Assembly: GCA_021199375.1 (NCBI GenBank)
Contig: JAJQIB010000024.1
Location: 5,654 to 69,653 of the forward strand
Source: Ruminococcus sp.
Lineage (GTDB): Bacteria; Bacillota; Clostridia; Oscillospirales; Ruminococcaceae
Length of the DNA stretch: 64,000 bases
Reading direction: 5' to 3'
Of this stretch, positions 15,680-24,002 are shown one piece after another. The notes beneath the pieces are model-generated. The model saw nothing but the letters and a program-made list of their open reading frames with translations. It searched no databases and had not been told where the DNA came from. How positions within the stretch are numbered: position 1 is the first letter of the stretch; each line of letters starts with the position of its first letter. The position numbers were made by a program, and so were the translations under genes.

Positions 15680-18245
15680 ATCAAAAATGTCGTTTGACAG
15701 AATATCAAACGGATTGATTTACATGAAGCAAAAAAGCAAGTCCATTCTTGCGGGTGTACTTGCAATTACAGGCTGTGACATTGATAACATGGATGAGTAT
15801 GAGCGTGATAACGCCTATTCAGAATTTGCTCATGCAACAATGTCACTGCGCTGTAATCACAAATACATATTCACATCAAAAACACCATATCTGAACGTGC
15901 AAAAATCGTATTTGAGATATAAAGCTCAAAAGAGCAATAGCAGCTACTGCAAAGCTTTGCTAAACGAACAGATTAATATATTTGAAAGCTTTGAGCAAAG
16001 CCATTATGACCGCACCGCTTATCTTTTGATTTATGGTAAAAATGAAAAAGAAATAAGGGATGCTGCAAACAGATATATGAACCGCATGAATTATGTAAAT
16101 GCGCAGTGGTGTGGTGATGAAGAGATAGCGGTCATGATAAACAAGCTGCTATGTCTGGGAGCAGATACGGGAGAGATGATGACAAAAACGTCATTAAACG
16201 ACAAGCTGCTTCCCGAAAATGTTACAATACACTCTAATTTTTATTGCGCCAAGGACAAGCTTGCACAAACAGTAGTCGTTTACAGTTATCCTGCTCAGCT
16301 TAGAGATTTAGAGATAATGTCGCTTGTTTCCGGCTTTGACGATACAGCTATGCTTGACATAGGAGAATGCGACAAGCAACAGGTTTTAAATGAAATTCAA
16401 ATCTCTTTGCGTGAGCTTGAATCAAGAATAAGCATTGTTCAGGATGCGGCAGAAAAGCAGGATACGCAAACGGAATTTGAAAAGCTTTCTGTAATATATG
16501 ACAGCTTGAAAAACGGAGCAGAACAGCTTTACTATGTTACCCTTCGTTTTTTGCTTTACGATGATAATTTGAAGAGATTGCAGGAGCGTTCGTTAGATGT
16601 TGTAAAGGAGCTTGAGCAACGAGGTCTTTTAGCATATGTACCTACAAACACCATGCTAAAGGAGTTTTCTTCTCTTGTTTTTGAGTCAAATACAATAGAA
16701 AATCCATTCCCCGTTTATGACACTCTTAGCCGCCAATATCCCTTTTACTATCAGTCACATATAGACGACACGGGATTGTTTTTCGGGTATACCGAAACCG
16801 GAGGACTCACAATACTTGATACATTTACACGTAATCAGGATCGTAATTCCTATGATTTACTTGCAGTAGGAGTAAAGGGTGGCGGAAAATCTGTAACGCT
16901 AAAAAGCATGGTTGAACAGCAGCTGATGATTGGAAACAAGGTAATGGTGCTTGATATTGAGTCAGAGTATTCAGAAATGGCAAGGGTATTTGACGGACAG
17001 GTCATAAAGATGAATCAAAATTCAAGGATAAACCCATTGCAAATTACTAAATCGGTAGAAGCATCAGTTGAGGACGATATATCTAAGTCAGATGAATTTA
17101 GTGCAAACTATGCCTCAGAAATGTCAAGAATACGCACATTTATGTCAATGTATATACAGGACATAGATATGTTTACTCTTGAAGCATTCATGGAGATTGT
17201 AAGCGAGTGTCTTAACGAACGAGAGATATATCCAACAACAGATATATCAAAGATACCAAATGACCGCTTTCCTACCTTTTCAGACGTACTAAAAAAGCTC
17301 AAAAATAAGCTCAAAAACACAGAAAGGCTAACAGAAAAACTAACATCAGCCTACAGCGTTTTAGAGGTTTATCTTAAACCATTGACAGGTGACGGAGCGT
17401 ACGCTAGTATGTTTGATGGTGCGACAAATGTTGATGTAAAGGAAAATTCTCTTGTAGTTTTTGATGTAAAAAACCTAAGCGAGATGTCAGAAAACGTGTA
17501 TAACGCACAGCTTTTCAATATTCTCACTATGATGTGGGCGCAAATATGTAAAAATACTCTTGCAAATCAGAAGCTAACTAATCCATGGGATAAGCACTCT
17601 GTTGTCTGTTTAATTGATGAGGCTCACAGGTTTATCTCGGTAAAATATCCTCAAGTGACGGAATTTATCGAAAAGCTGGTGCGTCGAACAAGAAAATATA
17701 TAGCGGCTTTGTGGTTTGCAACGCAGTCAATTTTGGACTTCTTTCCTAGCGGTGATACACAAGCAGCTGAGAAAATCAAAGTTATCTTTTCGCTTGTACA
17801 ATACAAGGTAATACTCAAACAGTCGCCAGATTCTTTAGTGGCACTGCACAAAATTCTGCCGCAGTTTACTGAAAGCGAGCTTGCTCAGTCCGTTTCATTT
17901 TACCCAGGACAAATGCTTTTGTCGCTCGGATCTGGCAGACTCAAGCTTCATTGCAGCCGTATTGTTACTGATCGACAGATGCTCTACATGGGTAACGCTC
18001 AAGACAGAAGTGAGATTATCCACAACTGCTTTTCGCATTATTACAACGAGTACAGTAATGCTGAGTATGGCGCAATGCTTAAGACTAATGAGGATATATC
18101 GTATTTTAAGAACTGCTTTTTGGAGGAAACATACACATACCTACAGCTTGAGAAAGGCAGCAGCGAGGTGCTTGATGAGATTGTTGTTATGCTTGTAGAT
18201 AGCCTAACAAACGAGCTTTTAAATGGGAGGGTAAGACAGAAATGA
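15648..18245 (+). CDS. virB4: VirB4-family T4SS ATPase
   Basis: I place the start at ATG 15648 (GAGAGGA 8 nt upstream), not 15576, giving 865 residues. Walker A AVGVKGGGKSVTLKSM is near 405-420 and Walker B VVCLIDEAHRF near 650; the text between carries the RecA-like core (VMVLDIESEYSEMARVFDGQVIKMN, ...WFATQSILDFF). VirB4 powers assembly and substrate passage of the conjugation channel at the inner face of the membrane. The stop codon overlaps the next start by 4 bp. Confidence 0.93.
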   Translation: MLKKTRKSSTESKMSFDRISNGLIYMKQKSKSILAGVLAITGCDIDNMDEYERDNAYSEFAHATMSLRCNHKYIFTSKTPYLNVQKSYLRYKAQKSNSSYCKALLNEQINIFESFEQSHYDRTAYLLIYGKNEKEIRDAANRYMNRMNYVNAQWCGDEEIAVMINKLLCLGADTGEMMTKTSLNDKLLPENVTIHSNFYCAKDKLAQTVVVYSYPAQLRDLEIMSLVSGFDDTAMLDIGECDKQQVLNEIQISLRELESRISIVQDAAEKQDTQTEFEKLSVIYDSLKNGAEQLYYVTLRFLLYDDNLKRLQERSLDVVKELEQRGLLAYVPTNTMLKEFSSLVFESNTIENPFPVYDTLSRQYPFYYQSHIDDTGLFFGYTETGGLTILDTFTRNQDRNSYDLLAVGVKGGGKSVTLKSMVEQQLMIGNKVMVLDIESEYSEMARVFDGQVIKMNQNSRINPLQITKSVEASVEDDISKSDEFSANYASEMSRIRTFMSMYIQDIDMFTLEAFMEIVSECLNEREIYPTTDISKIPNDRFPTFSDVLKKLKNKLKNTERLTEKLTSAYSVLEVYLKPLTGDGAYASMFDGATNVDVKENSLVVFDVKNLSEMSENVYNAQLFNILTMMWAQICKNTLANQKLTNPWDKHSVVCLIDEAHRFISVKYPQVTEFIEKLVRRTRKYIAALWFATQSILDFFPSGDTQAAEKIKVIFSLVQYKVILKQSPDSLVALHKILPQFTESELAQSVSFYPGQMLLSLGSGRLKLHCSRIVTDRQMLYMGNAQDRSEIIHNCFSHYYNEYSNAEYGAMLKTNEDISYFKNCFLEETYTYLQLEKGSSEVLDEIVVMLVDSLTNELLNGRVRQK

Positions 18246-19429
18246 AGATATTATCTCCTAAAAAAAGCAGTAGAATATATGCAGCCTTTACGCTATTAAG
18301 CATAAGTATTATGGCTTTTTTTCTATGCTCAAACATGATTTTTTCTTCCGAAAGCGTATCAAGCAGCGTCAATTACGACACGCAGCTTACTCAAAACTGC
18401 TACACTATTAAGATTACCGATGCTTCTTTTCACGATGGAATAATTGAGTTTACACTAAAATGTAAGCTTACACAAACAGCGAGCACACAGTCTTATCCGG
18501 AGGTTTCAAGTGTTACCTTTGATTCATCATTAGTAGAATATGAATTTGAAACAGGTGAAAAATACGATGATTATTCGCAAATAGTTACTGTTTTATCGCC
18601 TCCGAACGAATTTGAACTAATGAAAATAACTGTAACAAGTAAGCTTGCTGATACCGTATATGAAGACAGCTACAACGATTTTGGAGAGCTTGTTGAAGGA
18701 TATACACAGGAAGGTGAAAGCTTCTCCGAAGTAGTCACGGTCGATAAAAAGGATATGTCCGACAAACATATAGAGGCTGTTCCCGGCTATAGCGACAGCG
18801 TAGAGGAGAACGGTAATGACACTTTTGATGACCCGAATTTATCAAACGAAGAGGCATCAATCGTTGCTTCAGAAAGCGAAACCACATCGTCTAAAGCCAC
18901 AGAAAAACCAGCGGAAACATCTGAAAGCAGCACACAAAGCTCCGCCATGTCTTCTGCTGAAACAACAGTAGAAACAACTTTGGTAACGCAGCAAACACAG
19001 TCAGATGAGATTCAAACAACTCAACCACAGACTGTTACACAGACAACCACTAGTCAAATCCAAACTACAACAGATGTGCCGCAAACAACAGCTGCATCAG
19101 CAACAAAAGCGAGTACAACTACAGCAAAAAGTAAGACTACTACAACGAAAAAAACGACAACAGCAACTACAAAAAGCACTTCGTCAGTACCAACTAAAAT
19201 AAGCATTTCAAACGGTGACGTAACGATTGGTATAGGTCAAAGTATCACGCTTTCTGCATTTATTGAGCCGTCAAATGCTGAAACAAGCATAACATGGAGC
19301 GTCAACAGAAATGACCTTGCAAGCGTAAATTCAAAGGGAGAAGTTAGCGCTTTAGCTGCCGGAAAAGTAATTGTAACGGCTACAACTTCAAACGGACTTA
19401 GTGCAAGTACAATGATTACAATTGAATAA
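18242..19429 (+). CDS. Membrane-anchored Thr/Ser-rich protein with C-terminal BIG2 domain
   Basis: The 395-residue protein has an N-terminal signal anchor (AFTLLSISIMAFFLCSNMIF), an extracellular beta-rich domain (about 45-180), a long low-complexity Thr/Ser/Gln linker (about 210-320, runs such as TTTTKKTTTATTK), and a C-terminal Ig-like BIG2 domain (KISISNGDVTIGIGQSITLSAFIEPSNAETSITWSVNRNDLASVNSKGEVSALAAGKVIVTATT). It is coupled to virB4 by an ATGA overlap, so it is probably a surface part of the transfer apparatus that contacts recipient cells or the wall. No sortase motif is seen. Confidence 0.8.
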   Translation: MKILSPKKSSRIYAAFTLLSISIMAFFLCSNMIFSSESVSSSVNYDTQLTQNCYTIKITDASFHDGIIEFTLKCKLTQTASTQSYPEVSSVTFDSSLVEYEFETGEKYDDYSQIVTVLSPPNEFELMKITVTSKLADTVYEDSYNDFGELVEGYTQEGESFSEVVTVDKKDMSDKHIEAVPGYSDSVEENGNDTFDDPNLSNEEASIVASESETTSSKATEKPAETSESSTQSSAMSSAETTVETTLVTQQTQSDEIQTTQPQTVTQTTTSQIQTTTDVPQTTAASATKASTTTAKSKTTTTKKTTTATTKSTSSVPTKISISNGDVTIGIGQSITLSAFIEPSNAETSITWSVNRNDLASVNSKGEVSALAAGKVIVTATTSNGLSASTMITIE

Positions 19430-19443
19430 TTGGAGGTAAAAAA

Positions 19444-19743
19444 ATGAAATTTGCAAATCAAAACAACAAGGTGAGAATTAACGGATATGTAGCAAGTGAG
19501 ATCACAAAAAACTGCTACAACACTGAATTTACGATAGGTGTGGCACGAAAAACAAGCGGTGGAGAACGAGGATATAGCGACTATTTCAGTGTCTACATTA
19601 ATGATCCTGCTACCATGAATTTTGTAGTTACACACTTAAAAAAAGGATCTTCAATCATAATCAAAGGTGAGCTGCGTAATTTCAAGGATGGCTCGATTAA
19701 GATCTGTTCGAGTGACATAACGCTGCCAAGCACTAAAAAATGA
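19444..19743 (+). CDS. Short OB-fold single-stranded DNA-binding protein
   Basis: The 99-residue protein (KVRINGYVASEITKNCYNTEFTIGVARKTSGGERGYSDYFSVYIN, then KKGSSIIIKGELRNFKDGSIKICSSDITL) follows the beta-barrel pattern of SSB but lacks the linker and acidic tip of the protein at 6632. TTGGAGG precedes the ATG. It may bind DNA in transfer rather than recruit host replication partners. Confidence 0.7.
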   Translation: MKFANQNNKVRINGYVASEITKNCYNTEFTIGVARKTSGGERGYSDYFSVYINDPATMNFVVTHLKKGSSIIIKGELRNFKDGSIKICSSDITLPSTKK

Positions 19744-19757
19744 GAAGGAAAGATATT

Positions 19758-20321
19758 ATGAATGATGCTCAAATCATGTTTGAATATCCGGTTGAGGATA
19801 TGCAAATAATCATCGAGGAAGAGATAACCGAGATACAAAATCGACTCAAAAAAGTGAAGATAACTGCTTTTTCTATTCTTTCGTTTTCTCTGATTTTGTT
19901 TCTGATTTACTCGATTTTTTCGGTTAAAATAATCACAATCATAGCCGTGATTTCGCTTTTGTTTTCATCATTTTTGTTTTCCTTATGTATAAAAAATGAG
20001 CGACATTTTCTTCATATAAGGGCAAATGAAAACGAAATGACGCTAAAATATTTTACATCAAAGGGACTAAAAGAAATGCAAATATGGTACGAGGATATAT
20101 CGAAAATAACCTTTTCAAAAGATTATACCTCTGTGAGAATTGAGGGGAAATCAAAAAACACGCGCTTTAAGCATGAGATCCTTCTTAATAATGCTACTCC
20201 GGAGCAGGGATTTTTCCTTTATACGTTACCAAGACTGACCGATAAAGCTAGGATAAACAGCAAGAAAATTGAGCGAATTTTTGGTACGCAAGAGGAATTT
20301 TACGAGAGAATGGGGGCTTAA
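19758..20321 (+). CDS. Two-helix membrane protein with cytosolic beta-rich domain
   Basis: The start ATG 19758 follows GAGAAGGAA; the 19740 start overlaps the previous stop and lacks a site. The 187-residue protein has two adjacent membrane helices (FSILSFSLILFLIYSIFSVKIITIIAVISLLFSSFLFSLCI) and a C-terminal domain of alternating strands (FLHIRANENEMTLKYFTSKGLKEMQIWYEDISKITFSKDYTSVRIEG) reminiscent of bacterial PH/YcxB-like domains. It lies among transfer genes; its role is unknown and the PH resemblance is tentative. Confidence 0.6.
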   Translation: MNDAQIMFEYPVEDMQIIIEEEITEIQNRLKKVKITAFSILSFSLILFLIYSIFSVKIITIIAVISLLFSSFLFSLCIKNERHFLHIRANENEMTLKYFTSKGLKEMQIWYEDISKITFSKDYTSVRIEGKSKNTRFKHEILLNNATPEQGFFLYTLPRLTDKARINSKKIERIFGTQEEFYERMGA

Positions 20322-20323
20322 AA

Positions 20324-20638
20324 ATGGAGGTAAAAATCCGAGGAATTGACGAGAAAATCATCAAAGAAATTGATAAAATTGCAGACCGTGACAAGCTTTC
20401 ACGCAACGCTTTAATCGTCAAAATTTTGTCCGATTATGTAGCTTGCAAGGATGAATTTTTGTCAAATTCGCTGCCGAAAATAACGAAAAGCTTGGTCGAA
20501 AATGAGTTAAAAAGGCTTACATTAACCGCCGATTGTGTGACCGAAAATGTGTATATTGCGACACTAAAAATGATGAAATCTGCTGAAAAAATTGAGATTT
20601 TTTTCACTTCCGACAGCGATTTTTCGCAAAAAAAATGA
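20324..20638 (+). CDS. Ribbon-helix-helix relaxosome/regulatory protein
   Basis: The N-terminus MEVKIRGIDEKIIKEIDKIADRDKLSRNALIVKILSDYV has the strand-helix-helix form of ribbon-helix-helix DNA-binding proteins. At 104 residues, directly upstream of the iteron/hairpin region and the relaxase gene, it is a good candidate to bind the 42-bp iterons at 20742 as a relaxosome accessory factor or autoregulator. A GGAGG-like site is weak because the genes are only 2 bp apart, suggesting coupling. Confidence 0.72.
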   Translation: MEVKIRGIDEKIIKEIDKIADRDKLSRNALIVKILSDYVACKDEFLSNSLPKITKSLVENELKRLTLTADCVTENVYIATLKMMKSAEKIEIFFTSDSDFSQKK

Positions 20639-20741
20639 TAAAAAAATCGACTGACGATGACGATTTTTGAGTGTCATTTACAAAAAGTATTTATTTCAAA
20701 TACAAAAATAACATCACAGGTTCATAAAGCCGAAACACCTA

Positions 20742-20884
20742 TATTTACGACATAAATAAGCTTACAGATTTTAGGAAAAAGTTTATTTACGGCATAAATA
20801 AGAATCCATAATTTAGGAGAAAATATATTTACGACATAAATATGTTTACATATTTTAGGAGATTTCATATTTACCACATAAATA
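20742..20884. repeat. Four 42-bp iterons, TATTTACGRCATAAATA
   Basis: The core TATTTACGACATAAATA (copies 1 and 3; one-base variants in 2 and 4) starts at 20742, 20784, 20826 and 20868, an exact 42-bp period. Each core is an inverted repeat TATTTA-5-TAAATA. Copies 1-3 are followed by a shared ATTTTAGGAG-like block. Forty-two bp equals four helical turns, so all sites face the same side of the DNA, as expected for cooperative binding at an origin of transfer or replication. Confidence 0.9.
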
Positions 20885-20888
20885 TGAA

Positions 20889-20964
20889 AAAGTGGGATGA
20901 CCCCACTTTGTGGGTTAAAAAAACACGGTTCTACCGTGTTTTCCGAGCGGCGTGACCCCACGCC
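20889..20964. other. Three-hairpin region, candidate oriT
   Basis: Directly after the iterons come AAAGTGGG-ATGAC-CCCACTTT (20889-20909), AAAACACGG-TTCTA-CCGTGTTTT (20920-20942) and GGCGTG-ACCC-CACGCC (20949-20964), all perfect stems. The block sits between two relaxosome-type genes and just before the relaxase, the usual place of oriT in MOBP elements. The nick site cannot be fixed by eye; the second hairpin could also act as a terminator for the upstream operon. Confidence 0.6.
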
Positions 20965-21015
20965 TTTATGCTCATGTAGAGCCTTCTTAACAAAAAAATT
21001 GAAAGGAGAATTTTG

Positions 21016-21432
21016 ATGGGTGATAAAAAAATACGGACATACAGCTTTGATGAAAGTGTCCTCGAAAAATTTGATACGCTGTTTGAGTACAGCGATGCAA
21101 GAACAAAGAGCGACTTGCTAAGCGAACTGATCTGTGAAGCATACGACAAGAGCATTGACGATGAAGCAATTAGATTGATGAGGATTGAAGAAAAGCTAGA
21201 TCGAATTTTGAAAATCTCAAATGAGAATAATCTATACGACTATGAAATTCGTGACGCTCTAAATTCTTTGATTACCTATTACGAACCGACAACTAGTTTT
21301 GTTTCGGCAGATGAGCAATTTAGCAACTCAGCCCTCCATGATTACATCCTACGGTCAAAGGAAAATTACCTTGCTAAGCTACACGCAAGGTCGATTGAGA
21401 GCAAGGGAATAAAAAAGGGTGAGGACAAATGA
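21016..21432 (+). CDS. Relaxosome accessory protein (MobC-like)
   Basis: ATG 21016 has AAAGGAG at proper spacing; TTG 21013 is rejected. The 138-residue protein begins MGDKKIRTYSFDESVLEKFDTLFEYSDARTKSDLLSELICEAYDKS, compatible with a ribbon-helix-helix DNA-binding start, followed by helical segments. It overlaps the relaxase start by 4 bp. MobC-type proteins help the relaxase melt and nick oriT, which here would be just upstream. Confidence 0.7.
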   Translation: MGDKKIRTYSFDESVLEKFDTLFEYSDARTKSDLLSELICEAYDKSIDDEAIRLMRIEEKLDRILKISNENNLYDYEIRDALNSLITYYEPTTSFVSADEQFSNSALHDYILRSKENYLAKLHARSIESKGIKKGEDK

Positions 21433-23936
21433 ACAAGCCTGTAATCAATGCAGCAGTGATTTTAAAAACAAAATTTTTAAATCCGGATGATTCAAGCTGG
21501 AACATTGGCGGCAGTGATTTTTGCGACTATCTTGACAAATGCGATTTTGCATTTGATAACGAAAAGGATTCGTTAGATGAAAATGATTTTAACGATTTTC
21601 GGGAACACGAGCAAATAAGCAAGAGTGAGGGCTGTCCTAAGTACCTTGGAGTTATATCCTTTAACAACGATGTGCTGATTGACAACGGACTTATGATTAA
21701 TGGAGAGGTTGACGCTAAGGCTTTGATGGATGTTGGTAGAAAAAGCATTAACGCTTTAGTTGCTAATTCCGACAAGCTTGTAAACTCAAACTGTTACTGG
21801 ATGGCAGGGATTCATACGGACACCGATAATGTTCACTTACAGTTTCAGTTACTCGAATATCATAGGCTGGAGGACAGAAAGAAAATCTATCGTGACGAAG
21901 ATGCACTTGAACAAAAAGCCTTGGATGCTTGCAAGTCAGCGGCGGCTCACTCAGTAATACGATCCGAATTGTCAAAAGAGCTTACAGACTACGAGAGGAA
22001 TGTACTGCTTAAAAAGCTTAGTGCAAGCCTCGAAACAAGCGATAAAAAAATCGAGGATTTAATTAAATCCTTGCCGCAAAACAGAGCATGGCAGTACAAC
22101 AGACTAAACAAGGATATGCAAAATATGATTAACAGCTGTGTAAGATCTATTATTAACGATAACGCAGAGCTTAAAGCTGATTATCAAGCTTACATAGAAA
22201 AAATTGAAGACCTGCAAAATAGCTACAAGGACATCTATGGCAAAAAATCAAGATACCATAATTACAAGGAAAGCCGCTTGTATGGTCGTGACGGTTTTTA
22301 CAGCCGTGCTGGAAACGCTTTGCTTAATGCTTGCAAGGCAGAAGTAAGCAATCGTGCAAATCTGTCTGAAAAGAAACCGGAGGTAGACAATTCTCATAAC
22401 GATGATTATATACCGAATGTCAGCGATGATTACAGCTATGATGACGAAGCGTATCTTTCTGAAAATGAAATCGAAGCTGATATCTGCTGTTCAGATGAGA
22501 TAGACTGTTCCAATGATGGCGACTATGTACTAGATGCCAATGGTGATTACGATAATGATGATGAAGAGTATCTGTCTGAAACAAAAACTGTACCTATTAT
22601 GCAATGGAGCGGACAATATCGTGAAGCCTGTAAGCTGCTGTTCGGCGAAAATGAAGACTACAAAAAAAGCGAGGCACTTCTGCTTAGAGAAAGTGAAAGA
22701 GGAAATGTGCTTGCGGATTACACTTTAGGTCAGATGTATTCAGCGGACAAATACGGAGTAAGGGACGATGACAAATCCTTTGCTCACTATGCTAAGGCTT
22801 TATCGGGATTTTTAGCACTTGAACCGCTTAATGATAAAATGAAGCCGTACATACAATACCGTATAGGTAAGATGTATTGTTATGGATTAGGTACACAAAA
22901 AGACGAAAAAGAAGCATTTGACTGGTTTCAAAAATCAGCAAAAGCAGGTAATAAATTTGCTCAATTTAGTTTAGCTAATATGTATTATTACGGAAGCGGA
23001 GTTGACAAGAACCTTTCGGAAGCTTTTAATTGGTATTCTAAGGCGGCTAAGCAGGATCAGCCATATGCAGATTTTGCACTCGGCAAAATGTATCAAAACG
23101 GAGAATTTGTAGAGCAAAGCGATGCTAAGGCTTATGAGTGCTACGCAAAAGCCTTATCGGGGTTTTTACAGCTAGAAGGTCAAGCAACTCAGCCGGACGG
23201 AGATTTGCTGTACAAAATCGGATGCATGTACAACAAGGGACTAGGCACAGAGCTTGACACAGAAAAAGCAATCTCATACTTTACACGCTCCTCAGAGCTT
23301 GGCAACGCAAACGCTCAGTACATGATGGGAAAGCATTTTTTATCCTCCGACAGCAAAAAAGCTTATGGGTATTTTCGAGCAGCGTCTGACAAGCTGCCAT
23401 TAGCAGCATACTATGCCGGAAAGCTTCTAATAGAAAATGGTGCGTCATCTGATATGCCGGAAGGGCTTCGTCTATTAAGGCAAGCTGCGGACAATGATGT
23501 AGATCCCGCTTGCTATTACTTAGGCAAATATCTTTTCTCACAGGAATCAAGACAAATGAAATCGGAAGGTTTTACTTATCTGCTCAAATCCGCTGATGAG
23601 TTTAACAACGCTTACGCTCAGTACATGATAGGAAAAATCTATCTGTCTGAAAATAAAATAGATAAGGCAAGAGAATATCTTAACAGATCCTATGAAAATG
23701 GAAATGAGTATGCTAAAAATCTGCTCAATAAGCATCTCTCGAAATCCACGATTTCTGTACATAGCCAATCGGCTGTATCTGCTGTAAAGAGTTTTGCCAT
23801 GTCTCATACTAAGCTGATTGGACGCAGTGCAGCAGCCATAAACAGAGAGCTTGCACGAGAGAAGGCAAAAACCATGCAGCTTATGCGTGAATTTGAACGT
23901 GATGAGCAGATTAGACAAAGCGGTAAGAGCGTGTGA
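21429..23936 (+). CDS. MobP2/MobL-type relaxase with Sel1-repeat C-terminus
   Basis: The 835-residue protein has an N-terminal relaxase domain of the MobP2/MobL kind (AVILKTKFLNPDDSSW, YLGVISFNNDVL, WMAGIHTDTDNVHLQFQLLE near 120-142). The metal-binding motif normally reads HxDxxNxHxH; here the last His is replaced by Gln (HLQFQ). Residues about 425-780 hold some nine Sel1-like repeats (YRIGKMYCYGLGTQKDEKEAFDWFQKSAKAGNKFAQFSL and similar), a superhelical protein-binding scaffold. It would nick oriT, stay bound to the DNA 5' end and be pumped through the T4SS. Coupled to the preceding gene by ATGA. Confidence 0.85.
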   Translation: MNKPVINAAVILKTKFLNPDDSSWNIGGSDFCDYLDKCDFAFDNEKDSLDENDFNDFREHEQISKSEGCPKYLGVISFNNDVLIDNGLMINGEVDAKALMDVGRKSINALVANSDKLVNSNCYWMAGIHTDTDNVHLQFQLLEYHRLEDRKKIYRDEDALEQKALDACKSAAAHSVIRSELSKELTDYERNVLLKKLSASLETSDKKIEDLIKSLPQNRAWQYNRLNKDMQNMINSCVRSIINDNAELKADYQAYIEKIEDLQNSYKDIYGKKSRYHNYKESRLYGRDGFYSRAGNALLNACKAEVSNRANLSEKKPEVDNSHNDDYIPNVSDDYSYDDEAYLSENEIEADICCSDEIDCSNDGDYVLDANGDYDNDDEEYLSETKTVPIMQWSGQYREACKLLFGENEDYKKSEALLLRESERGNVLADYTLGQMYSADKYGVRDDDKSFAHYAKALSGFLALEPLNDKMKPYIQYRIGKMYCYGLGTQKDEKEAFDWFQKSAKAGNKFAQFSLANMYYYGSGVDKNLSEAFNWYSKAAKQDQPYADFALGKMYQNGEFVEQSDAKAYECYAKALSGFLQLEGQATQPDGDLLYKIGCMYNKGLGTELDTEKAISYFTRSSELGNANAQYMMGKHFLSSDSKKAYGYFRAASDKLPLAAYYAGKLLIENGASSDMPEGLRLLRQAADNDVDPACYYLGKYLFSQESRQMKSEGFTYLLKSADEFNNAYAQYMIGKIYLSENKIDKAREYLNRSYENGNEYAKNLLNKHLSKSTISVHSQSAVSAVKSFAMSHTKLIGRSAAAINRELAREKAKTMQLMREFERDEQIRQSGKSV

Positions 23937-23943
23937 AAAACGC

Positions 23944-23973
23944 TTGACAAACACTAAAAAGGCGTGGTATAAT
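23944..23973 (+). promoter_or_regulatory. Promoter for the rhuM-like gene
   Basis: TTGACA, 18 bp, TATAAT, followed by AAGGAG and ATG 24003. Confidence 0.8.
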
Positions 23974-24002
23974 AAAGAGGAAAAAGATAAGGAGATTGTA
24001 TC

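Noticed and set aside
20742-20884. CRISPR array
   Set aside because: The repeats are 17-bp cores with similar, not unique, spacers, no cas genes, and an oriT setting.
20722-20961. Minus-strand ORF with IYVVN repeats
   Set aside because: The 14-residue repeat is a by-product of the 42-bp iterons (42 = 14 codons); noncoding oriT region.
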